A stretch of 63,519 bases of DNA. Source: Pyrinomonadaceae bacterium (GTDB taxonomy: Bacteria; Acidobacteriota; Blastocatellia; Pyrinomonadales; Pyrinomonadaceae). Below are positions 53,567-60,305 of the stretch, in pieces; position 1 is the first letter of the stretch; every line of letters begins with the position of its first letter. A program made the position numbers and the translations under genes. Location: positions 1 to 63,519 of the forward strand of contig JACVRN010000018.1 in the NCBI GenBank assembly GCA_014534425.1, given 5' to 3'. Under the pieces are notes generated by a model. That model did no database searches, was not told the origin of the DNA, and worked only from the letters and a program-made list of their open reading frames with translations.

Positions 53567-54414
53567 AAGGCCACGGTGCGGGGGATGCCCTGGAGGTCTG
53601 TGTGTATGTTGAGAAGCTCCCAGGTCTGCGGGTCGATTAATTTTTCGACGCGTTTGTGCTGGTCAAAGCCTATTTCTAGGAGGAGGTGACCGCCGGTTTG
53701 CAGGAGGGCGGGAGCATCCAGAAGCAGTCGGCTTATTATCTTCAGGCCGTCGCCGCCGGGCGTCAGCGCCACGCGCGGCTCAAAGTCCCGCACCTCTCTT
53801 TGCAGCCCTTCGAGCGCGTCTTCCGCCACGTAGGGCGGGTTCGAGACTATCATGTCAAAGAGAGGCTGGCTTTCATCGAGCGCCTCGAAGCAATCCGAGA
53901 GGATTAAGGAAAGACGCTCTTCGACGCCATGCCGCGAGGCATTACGGCGCGCAACCGCGAGCGCACCCTTGGAGATGTCCAGCCCGAAGCCTCGCGCCTC
54001 TGCTCTCTCATGAAGAATAGAGATGATTATGCAGCCTGAGCCTGTTCCCACGTCACAGACCAGTGGCGCGGCGGTCGTCTTAAGCAGCCCAAGCGCCGTT
54101 TCCACCAGTAGCTCCGTTTCGGGGCGCGGGATGAGCACGTCCGGCGTGACCTCAAAATCCAGCTTGAAGAACTCCGTGTGGCCCGTGATGTACTGCAAAG
54201 GCTCGCCGCGCGCCCTGCGCTCCACCAGCGAGCGAAATCGCTCAAGCGCTTCGGCGGAAACTTTCTCTTCGGCATGAGTGATGAGAAACGTGCGGTCGCG
54301 CATGAGCGCGTGCGCCAGAAGCGACGCCGCCTCACGCCTGGATTCCGGCACCCCCGCACGCCGCAAGTCTCGCGTAGCCTCAAGCGTAGCCTCGGCTATG
54401 GAAACCTCACTCAT
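53554..54414 (-). CDS. prmC: Release factor glutamine methyltransferase
   Basis: 286 residues. It methylates the glutamine of the GGQ motif in peptide chain release factors using SAM. An N-terminal five-helix domain is followed by a Rossmann methyltransferase domain with VCDVGTGSGCIIISIL (about 119-134) and the catalytic SNPPYVAE (192-195 NPPY). The ATG at 54414 is preferred. The stop codon lies in a hairpin repeat. It is divergent from the HMA gene with a single-arm repeat between. Confidence 0.95.
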   Translation of the reverse strand: MSEVSIAEATLEATRDLRRAGVPESRREAASLLAHALMRDRTFLITHAEEKVSAEALERFRSLVERRARGEPLQYITGHTEFFKLDFEVTPDVLIPRPETELLVETALGLLKTTAAPLVCDVGTGSGCIIISILHERAEARGFGLDISKGALAVARRNASRHGVEERLSLILSDCFEALDESQPLFDMIVSNPPYVAEDALEGLQREVRDFEPRVALTPGGDGLKIISRLLLDAPALLQTGGHLLLEIGFDQHKRVEKLIDPQTWELLNIHTDLQGIPRTVALRKR

Positions 54415-54424
54415 AATAATCAAA

Positions 54425-54462
54425 TGCCTTCCGCCTTTTACCTTTTACCCTTTGCCTTCTAT
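54425..54462. repeat. Single-arm repeat, CCTTTTA/CCCTTTG type
   Basis: About five degenerate units (GCCTTCC, GCCTTTT, ACCTTTT, ACCCTTT, GCCTTCT) with no inverted partner. It matches one arm of the repeat at 2239-2320, so it may be a half or precursor copy. It lies between the divergent prmC and HMA genes. Confidence 0.65.
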
Positions 54463-54544
54463 AATACGCTGCAATCGTCAACCGCGAATAGACAGGAACG
54501 GTGAAGAAGAAGGCTTGGACTTTTTCGTACAGGGAGGTTTGGAA

Positions 54545-54781
54545 GTGAAGGCAGAGTTTAATATCGAAGGCATGCACTGTGACTCTTGCGCCGTCAACAT
54601 CAAAGAGGAGTTGGAAGACACTGCGGGCGTACGCAACGTGGACGTGACCTTCAAGCGCAAGACCGCCATTGTTGATTTCGACGAAGAAACGGTGCAGCAG
54701 AGCACGATTGTCAAGAAGATTCAGGATCTTGGATACACAGCAACAATTTCGGGTGAATCGCAAAGCGAGGTGGGACAATGA
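54545..54781 (+). CDS. Heavy-metal-associated (HMA) domain protein, copper-chaperone-like
   Basis: 78 residues with a ferredoxin-like HMA fold and the metal site GMHCDSC (Cys12, Cys15). The GTG start at 54545 has GGGAGG seven bases ahead, which settles the start; the longer open frame upstream is not supported. It probably carries Cu(I) or Zn(II). It is translationally coupled (ATGA) to the next small gene and may form an operon with cysE. The partner ATPase is not in the window. Confidence 0.87.
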   Translation: MKAEFNIEGMHCDSCAVNIKEELEDTAGVRNVDVTFKRKTAIVDFDEETVQQSTIVKKIQDLGYTATISGESQSEVGQ

Positions 54782-55035
54782 GCGAACAGGGAGAGATGAA
54801 GGCTAAGGCTGGAGGCCCGGTGGATGATCGCGGCACGGATCAAACAGAGGCCCGCGCAATCTTAAAGCGGCTGCGCGACAACGGCTTTGAAGGCAGCGAC
54901 GAAAAGCTGGCCGTTGCGCTTGGCCGACCCGCAGAACAGGTCGTCGCATGGATGAACGGCGTCGAACCCGTAGACGACGACGTAGTTATGAAAGCGCGCG
55001 GCATCGCAACCGACAGGAATATACAGATCGAATAG
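54778..55035 (+). CDS. Small helix-turn-helix-like protein, unknown function
   Basis: 85 residues. An acidic N-terminal 22 residues are followed by a compact helical region (ARAILKRLRDNGFEGSDEKLAVALGRPAEQVVAWMNGVEP, about 25-64), which resembles a repressor-type helix-turn-helix with GRPAEQVVAWM as the recognition part. It ends VVMKARGIATDRNIQIE. There is no known homolog that I can name. The start overlaps the HMA gene stop. Confidence 0.7.
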   Translation: MSEQGEMKAKAGGPVDDRGTDQTEARAILKRLRDNGFEGSDEKLAVALGRPAEQVVAWMNGVEPVDDDVVMKARGIATDRNIQIE

Positions 55036-55036
55036 A

Positions 55037-55057
55037 AGCTAGCTGATAGCTGACTGC
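55037..55057. repeat. Short AGCTGAT single-arm repeat before cysE
   Basis: AGCTAGCTGATAGCTGACTG is a three-unit tandem of the AGCTGAT/AGCTGAC type. It lacks an inverted arm. CTCTTTT then directly precedes the cysE ATG. Confidence 0.5.
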
Positions 55058-55063
55058 TCTTTT

Positions 55064-55978
55064 ATGAACGAGAAGCTCCATCGGGCCACGCAGGAGTTGG
55101 TTGAGTCCTATACGGCGGGCGGGACGAAGATTCATCATCTGGATCGCCAGCCGTTGCCGTCGCATGCTGAAGTCGTGCGCGTGCTGATGACGATTCACGA
55201 GCTTCTCTTTCCGGGCTACATAGGCGCGCAGGGGCTGACGGGCGCGAGCCTCAAGCTTCGCGTGGAGGCTCGGATGGCATGGCTCTATGAAATCATGGCC
55301 GAGCAGATTCACAGAGCCATAGGCCACGGGCAAACCGTGGGCGAGCATTGCGAGGTGACGGATAAAGAGGCTGCGGACTGCGCCTCTTGTTTCCTTTCAG
55401 AGCTACCTAGATTGCGCGAGGTGCTGGCGACAGACGTAGAGGCCGCTTACGTGGGCGACCCTGCGGCCACTTGCTACGACGAAATCATCTTCAGCTATCC
55501 GAGCATCTATGCCGTGATGGTCTATCGCCTGGCGCACGTGCTCTACAAGATGAAAGTCCCGCTCATCCCGCGCATCATGACGGAGCACGCGCACTATCGC
55601 ACGGGCATTGATATTCACCCGGGCACGGAGATAGGCTCGCACTTCTTCATAGACCACGGCACGGGCGTAGTCATTGGCGGAACCGCCGTCATAGGCAACA
55701 ACGTCAAGCTCTATCAGGGCGTGACACTCGGCGCTTTCTCCTTCGACAAGGATTCCAAGGGCGAGTTGATTCGCAACACCAAGCGGCACCCTACGATTGA
55801 AGACGACGTGGTGATTTACGCGGGCGCAACCATCCTCGGAGGCGAGACCGTCATAGGGCGAGGCTCTGTGATAGGCGGCAATGTTTGGCTCACGCACTCC
55901 GTCCCGCCGGGCACGCGAGTGGTGCAGGAATCGCCTAATCTTCGCATCATCACGCCCGACCAGCGAGCCGCAAGCTGA
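55064..55978 (+). CDS. cysE: Serine O-acetyltransferase
   Basis: 304 residues. It makes O-acetylserine for cysteine synthesis. A helical N-terminal domain (about 1-160) is followed by a left-handed beta-helix of hexapeptide repeats (about 190-290: GTEIGSHFFIDHGTGVVIGG, IGNNVKLYQGVTLGAFSF, VVIYAGATILGGETVIGRGSVIGGNVWL). The His/Asp pair typical of catalysis is present in FIDHGTG. The long N terminus suits the EpsC/SatA type. It follows the HMA and helix-turn-helix genes, but a 28-base gap with a half-repeat intervenes. Confidence 0.94.
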   Translation: MNEKLHRATQELVESYTAGGTKIHHLDRQPLPSHAEVVRVLMTIHELLFPGYIGAQGLTGASLKLRVEARMAWLYEIMAEQIHRAIGHGQTVGEHCEVTDKEAADCASCFLSELPRLREVLATDVEAAYVGDPAATCYDEIIFSYPSIYAVMVYRLAHVLYKMKVPLIPRIMTEHAHYRTGIDIHPGTEIGSHFFIDHGTGVVIGGTAVIGNNVKLYQGVTLGAFSFDKDSKGELIRNTKRHPTIEDDVVIYAGATILGGETVIGRGSVIGGNVWLTHSVPPGTRVVQESPNLRIITPDQRAAS

Positions 55979-55994
55979 GCTTTTGACTCAAGTT

Positions 55995-56023
55995 TTGAAT
56001 CTTTGGAAGCGGGCGGCTATTAG
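55995..56023 (+). promoter_or_regulatory. Sigma-70-type promoter for the DUF5658 gene
   Basis: TTGAAT and TATTAG are spaced by 17 bases. The leader of about 140 bases to ATG 56171 is structured. Confidence 0.45.
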
Positions 56024-56079
56024 CAGTATCTTCTAGGTACAAAGTTAGGCGTTTGCTTCTCGCTCCTCCCGTGATAGAG

Positions 56080-56112
56080 GAAACCCCCAGGCCATTTTGG
56101 TTTGGGGGTTTC
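56080..56112 (+). promoter_or_regulatory. Leader hairpin upstream of the DUF5658 gene
   Basis: GAAACCCCC (56080-56088) pairs with GGGGGTTTC (56104-56112). A second potential hairpin, GTTTGCC with GGCACAAAC, encloses the ribosome site AGGGGAGG. The set-up suggests translational control, but no known riboswitch is recognised. Confidence 0.45.
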
Positions 56113-56170
56113 GGACTTTAAGGGGGCGAGAGTTAAACAAAGTTTGCCGTGAGGGGAGGCACAAACCTCG

Positions 56171-56539
56171 ATGAGTGCCCTTTATCAAAGCCTTTTGCTT
56201 TTCGGTCTGAACGCACTGGACGCGCAATTGACGCTCTTTTGGGTTCGGGCCAATCTGGCAACCGAAGGCAACGGCTTGATGGCGCGGCTTTTGGAGATGG
56301 GCGACGCGCCCTTTCTTGGCTTCAAGCTCTTCGTAGGGGCATTCGCGGCCCTGATTCTTTATCGCTGCTATTCCCTGCCGCTAGCTCGCCACGGCCTGAA
56401 AGCCGTGCTGGGCATCTATCTTGCGCTCATGTTCGTGCACGCGGCCACGGGGCTTTCGGCCCTGGGCTTCGACGGGCCTGAGACGGCCATAGGCTTCCTC
56501 AGCAACCTGCCGAACGCTGCGCTGGCCCTCTTTTCCTGA
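56171..56539 (+). CDS. DUF5658-type small membrane protein
   Basis: 122 residues with three or four membrane helices. It begins LFGLNALDAQLTLFWVRANLATEGNGLM, matching the DUF5658 pattern (LNxLDxxLTxxxV....A.E.NP.M). FKLFVGAFAALILYRCY is the second span. The role is unknown. Its ribosome site lies in a possible hairpin. It precedes the HtrA gene by about 170 bases. Confidence 0.8.
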   Translation: MSALYQSLLLFGLNALDAQLTLFWVRANLATEGNGLMARLLEMGDAPFLGFKLFVGAFAALILYRCYSLPLARHGLKAVLGIYLALMFVHAATGLSALGFDGPETAIGFLSNLPNAALALFS

Positions 56540-56710
56540 AACTTTTCCCACGCTCGCGCGGAATTAAACAAAAGCCTTATAATTCTTAAAGGCGGCAGTG
56601 TCTCTCAGGGGGGGACGCCCGCGTAGCCAGCGTTGCACAACCGCAAATTGTGCTGCGGCATCTTAAAGACGTAGCCACGCGAAGACAAATTAGAGAAGAG
56701 AATAAAAGCT

Positions 56711-57877
56711 ATGTATAGACTTTCCGCACGACAGATTCTGGTCATCGCGCTGCTTTCGGCGCTCTTTGCAGCCGGAACAGTTGCCTGCCTGGATCGCTGG
56801 AGCAACCGCTTTCAGCCCAAGACAGCCGCTTACACCGAAACGCCGCCCACAGGAATCACAGACCCGTCGGTCGCCTCAGACGAGCAAAACAACATTGAAG
56901 TTTACAGGGCCATAGCCTCCGGCGTGGCGAACATCTCGGCTACGTCCTACCGCCGTGACATGTTCGGCATGGTGCAGGAGGGTGAAGGCTCAGGCTCCGG
57001 CGCTGTGATTGACGAGCAGGGACACATCATCACCAATTACCACGTCATAGAAGGCGCTCAGAAGCTGACGGTCAGCTTCGGCGGCGACAAGACCTACCCT
57101 GCGCGCGTGGTCGGCGGCGACCCCGACACGGACTTAGCAGTCATAAAGGTTGACGCGCCCGCAGACCAACTGCGCGTCATCCCCTTCGGAGATTCCGACC
57201 AGCTTGTAGTCGGCCAGAAGGTTTTAGCCATAGGCAATCCCTTCGGCCTAGACCGCACGTTGACGACAGGCATCATCAGTGGCCTACAGCGTCCGCTCCG
57301 CGCACGCAACGGTCGCCCCATTGAAGGCGCTATTCAAACCGATGCCTCTATCAATCCGGGCAACTCCGGCGGCCCGCTTCTGGATTCTCGCGGTCGCATG
57401 ATAGGCATCAACTCGCAGATTCTCTCGCCTTCGGGCGCGTCTGCGGGCGTGGGCTTCGCCATCCCCATCAACATAGCCAAGCGCATAGTGCCGCAGCTTA
57501 TTCAAAACGGCGCAGTGCGTCGCCCGCGCCTTGGCGTCAGCACGCGCGCCGTTAAGGACTTGAAAGACCAGGTGCGGCTGCCTCTCTCCGACGGCCTGAT
57601 AGTGATAAACGTGGTGCCCGGAAGCGCAGCCGCAGCCGCAGGCATTCGCGGCCTGGTGCAGACCGAGGACGGAGACGTTGAGCTTGGCGACATCATCACG
57701 AGCGTAGACGGCCAGGGCATGAACACCCAGGACGACCTCTTCCGCGCGCTCGATAAACACCAGATAGGCGACACCATGCAGGTGGAAGTTTTACGCAACA
57801 ATCGCCGCGTCACCCTGACCGTGCGCCTGACGGAAGCCGCGCAAGACCAGCAGCGCCGCACGCCTTCAAGACGGTAA
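56711..57877 (+). CDS. Trypsin-like serine protease with PDZ domain (HtrA/DegP family)
   Basis: 388 residues. An N-terminal anchor or signal (about 6-25), with the Cys in VACLDRW possibly a lipobox. The S1C protease domain has His111 (TNYHVIEG), Asp141 (DPDTDLAVIKV) and Ser219 (NPGNSGGP). One PDZ domain (about 268-375) begins RRPRLGVSTRAVKDL. It acts on misfolded envelope proteins. A single PDZ is like DegS rather than DegP. It has a 170-base upstream region with a small hairpin (GCACAA...TTGTGC near 56632-56655). Confidence 0.93.
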   Translation: MYRLSARQILVIALLSALFAAGTVACLDRWSNRFQPKTAAYTETPPTGITDPSVASDEQNNIEVYRAIASGVANISATSYRRDMFGMVQEGEGSGSGAVIDEQGHIITNYHVIEGAQKLTVSFGGDKTYPARVVGGDPDTDLAVIKVDAPADQLRVIPFGDSDQLVVGQKVLAIGNPFGLDRTLTTGIISGLQRPLRARNGRPIEGAIQTDASINPGNSGGPLLDSRGRMIGINSQILSPSGASAGVGFAIPINIAKRIVPQLIQNGAVRRPRLGVSTRAVKDLKDQVRLPLSDGLIVINVVPGSAAAAAGIRGLVQTEDGDVELGDIITSVDGQGMNTQDDLFRALDKHQIGDTMQVEVLRNNRRVTLTVRLTEAAQDQQRRTPSRR

Positions 57878-57889
57878 AGCAAAGGTCAG

Positions 57890-57950
57890 AGGCTCGTAGG
57901 TTAGAGGTTAGTAGTTGATTTTCTTTCGACTCAACCTCTAACCTCTTTTC
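57890..57950. repeat. Intergenic hairpin repeat, GGTTAGAGGTTAG tandem
   Basis: Left arm GGTCAGAGGCTCGTAGGTTA and onward; right arm CAACCTCTAACCTCTTTT. The loop ATTTTCTTTCG follows the common pattern. It ends two bases before the ATG at 57953 and is right after the HtrA gene. Confidence 0.82.
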
Positions 57951-57952
57951 TT

Positions 57953-58189
57953 ATGGAGACAGATAATTTCATAAACTTCGGCTACGGGTGGATGTGTAAG
58001 CACTGCATGGCCGAGGATGAGGGGCGCGGAGATGAAGGTGAAAGCCGCGCTCGCTTTTTCACGGAAGGCGAAGCCGAAACGAAAGAGCCTTTGCTTTCAA
58101 CTCCCGCTCTCGCGCGCTGGCGCGACGCCGCACGCCGTACTCTCTACTGCCCGCGCTGTAGCGTCGAAGAGACCGTCAGCAAAGCTTAA
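57953..58189 (+). CDS. Small protein with two CxxC knuckles, unknown function
   Basis: 78 residues. WMCKHCMAED (Cys15, Cys18) and TLYCPRCSVEE (Cys66, Cys69) could form one zinc ribbon with a flexible acidic linker between. There is no signal peptide. The ATG follows a hairpin repeat after two bases with no ribosome site, so translation could be leaderless. It lies between the HtrA and pyrophosphatase genes. The family is not recognised. Confidence 0.65.
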   Translation: METDNFINFGYGWMCKHCMAEDEGRGDEGESRARFFTEGEAETKEPLLSTPALARWRDAARRTLYCPRCSVEETVSKA

Positions 58190-58210
58190 CCTTTCTTTAT
58201 TCCCGAACCT

Positions 58211-58900
58211 TCACTTGCCTAACAACCTTCGCAACTCGCTGACCCTGTCTTCCGGCGCGCCGAAGCGTTCGCGGTAATCCGCAAAGCTGCGCTTGATGAC
58301 TTCTGCGGCTTCGTCTCGGCCATAAACGTCCGTTATCTCCACGCGGCGCGGCGCTTCTTCCGGCAGTTGCTTGTAGCTCAGGAAGTAATGCTTGATGCGG
58401 TCAACCAACCCCTGCGGGCATTCGCTGAGTTCGTTGATGTGCCCGTAGGCCACGTCGGATTCGAGCACAGAGATAATCTTGTCGTCCGCTTCCACTGCGT
58501 CAATCATGCGTAGGCCGCCGATGGGCTTGGCTCGCACGAAGAAGTTGCCATGCGTGAATGCCTTTTCAGACAGTACGCAGATGTCCATAGGGTCGCCGTC
58601 GCCCTTGATGCCTTCGGTGCCTGTGCGCTCTGAGCAAAGCTGGCCTACGCGCGTGCCGCAGTAGGTCTGCGGGATGAAGCCGTAGAGCGTGGGGCACATG
58701 CTTGAGAAACGCTGCGGGCGATCCACCTTCAAGTGGCCCGACCGCTTATCAAGCTCGTACTTGACGGCATCCGTCGGCACAATCTCTATGTAAGCATTAA
58801 GGGCGCCGCGCTCGTGCCATGCCGCAGACACACCGTGCCAAGGGTGAGCCTGAAACAGAGTCCCCAAAAGCTCCTGCAACTCGGCATCCGTCGTCGACAT
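58211..58900 (-). CDS. ppa: Inorganic pyrophosphatase (family I)
   Basis: 229 residues. Hydrolyses PPi to phosphate in the cytoplasm. Metal-binding acidic residues are in DGDPMDICVLS and IGGLRMIDAVEADDKII; the N terminus carries YELDKRSGHLKVDRP. AAAGGA lies eight bases upstream of the ATG. It is longer than the E. coli enzyme (176) because of a C-terminal extension with the SYKQLPEEAPRRVEITDVYGRDEAAEVIKRSF segment. It is convergent with the CxxC protein gene. Confidence 0.94.
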   Translation of the reverse strand: MSTTDAELQELLGTLFQAHPWHGVSAAWHERGALNAYIEIVPTDAVKYELDKRSGHLKVDRPQRFSSMCPTLYGFIPQTYCGTRVGQLCSERTGTEGIKGDGDPMDICVLSEKAFTHGNFFVRAKPIGGLRMIDAVEADDKIISVLESDVAYGHINELSECPQGLVDRIKHYFLSYKQLPEEAPRRVEITDVYGRDEAAEVIKRSFADYRERFGAPEDRVSELRRLLGK

Positions 58901-59102
58901 ACAAAATCCTTTCAGCTTCTTTCAAGAGCCAGGCTTATTTAATCATGCCTTTGCGCGAGCATAAAGAAAAGTCTCAAGCGTGTCTGCTCGCGCAAGCAGG
59001 CGGAAGAATCCGACCTCTATCTTTCTCATTCTTCGCGCACTGGTGCTACAATTCAGTCTCCTCGCTGGCCTGGAAGTTTTTATCCACTGTACGGAAATTT
59101 TT

Positions 59103-60182
59103 ATGTCCGCTACAACAACACACGCTGTCAGAGAAAAGTCTGAAACCGCAGCCATCTCCCTGCGCTGGATAATAGGCGCGCGAGACGACCTGGTCTGGTT
59201 CATAGGCTCAGTCCTGTCCAGCTACGCGCTGCTTGTGCTTTACGTTTCGGGAGTGTTGCCGCTTCTGTGGATGGTGGCGGCGTGGGCCATACTGATTGAC
59301 GCGCCGCACGTCTTCGGCACCTTCTCCAGAACCTACTTTGACCGGACGGAGCGCCGCGAGCGTAAGCGGCTCCTTTTAGGCTCGCTCCTCTTTTTCGTAG
59401 TCGGCCCCGCGATGGTCTTGGCCGGTCTCGGACTGCTCTTCTTATTTCTAGCGGCTCTGTGGGCCTACTATCATCTGGTCAAGCAGCACTACGGCTTCAT
59501 GGTGCTCTACAAGAAGAAGAACAACGACCTCGCGCCCGTGGATAACGCGCTTGACCGTGTCTTTCTCATGCTCGCCTTCACTTACCCGTTCGTAGCATTC
59601 GTGAGCAATGATGCGGAAGCCATGACGCGTGTGCCCGAAAGCTTGCGCCTCGCCTTCGGCGGCCTTGAGCGGGTTCTGCTGTTTGCCACCATCGTCATCG
59701 GCCTCCTCTGGCTAGGAAGACAGGTTCATCGCCTTGTGCAGGGTCAGCCGCTTGATGTTCCCAAATACCTTTTACTGCTGGCGGCCATTCCCATGCACTG
59801 GATTGCGCTCCTGACGCCCATGCCGCAGAAGCCCATAGCGCTCGTAGCCATCTTAACCATCTATCACAACCTGCAATACCATCGCCTGATATGGTTCCAC
59901 AATAAGAAGTACACGCGCGACGAGCGTGCGCGCGAAGAGTACGGCGCGGCGGCGGTCATCAGCAAACGGCTAATCTATTACATAGCCTTCGGCGTGCTCT
60001 TCGGTCTATGGTATCAGGGGCCGCGACAGTACGTCATGTCGCCCACACACCCCAAGACTTACTGGACAGAGCTTGTGACCTCTTTCCTCTGGGGCTACGC
60101 TTTCATACATTACTATCTGGATTCAAAAATCTGGCGCGTGCGTAGAGACCCGTCCGTAGGCAAGGCCCTCAATATGAGTTGA
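59103..60182 (+). CDS. His-rich polytopic membrane protein, unknown function
   Basis: 359 residues with about eight or nine membrane helices. Conserved-looking His motifs line up on the helix ends: DAPHVFGTFSRTYFD, YYHLVKQHYGF, YHNLQYHRLIWFHNKKY and FIHYYLDSKIWR. This clustering suggests a membrane-bound di-metal or heme enzyme, but it is an inference; the spacing is not that of a standard fatty-acid desaturase. The ATG at 59103 is chosen since the upstream codons overlap the divergent region. Promoter-like TACAAT is at 59047-59052. Unknown role. Confidence 0.75.
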   Translation: MSATTTHAVREKSETAAISLRWIIGARDDLVWFIGSVLSSYALLVLYVSGVLPLLWMVAAWAILIDAPHVFGTFSRTYFDRTERRERKRLLLGSLLFFVVGPAMVLAGLGLLFLFLAALWAYYHLVKQHYGFMVLYKKKNNDLAPVDNALDRVFLMLAFTYPFVAFVSNDAEAMTRVPESLRLAFGGLERVLLFATIVIGLLWLGRQVHRLVQGQPLDVPKYLLLLAAIPMHWIALLTPMPQKPIALVAILTIYHNLQYHRLIWFHNKKYTRDERAREEYGAAAVISKRLIYYIAFGVLFGLWYQGPRQYVMSPTHPKTYWTELVTSFLWGYAFIHYYLDSKIWRVRRDPSVGKALNMS

Positions 60183-60305
60183 GCGCTGGAATTTTTCCCT
60201 GTGGCCGCGCGCTGGTGCTGAGCGAGAAGTTTCAAGCACGAAAAAGCTAGGTGTCAGAAAGACGGCTCGTGAGAAATCCGTAAAGCTCTTTTCTTAACCC
60301 CGCGC

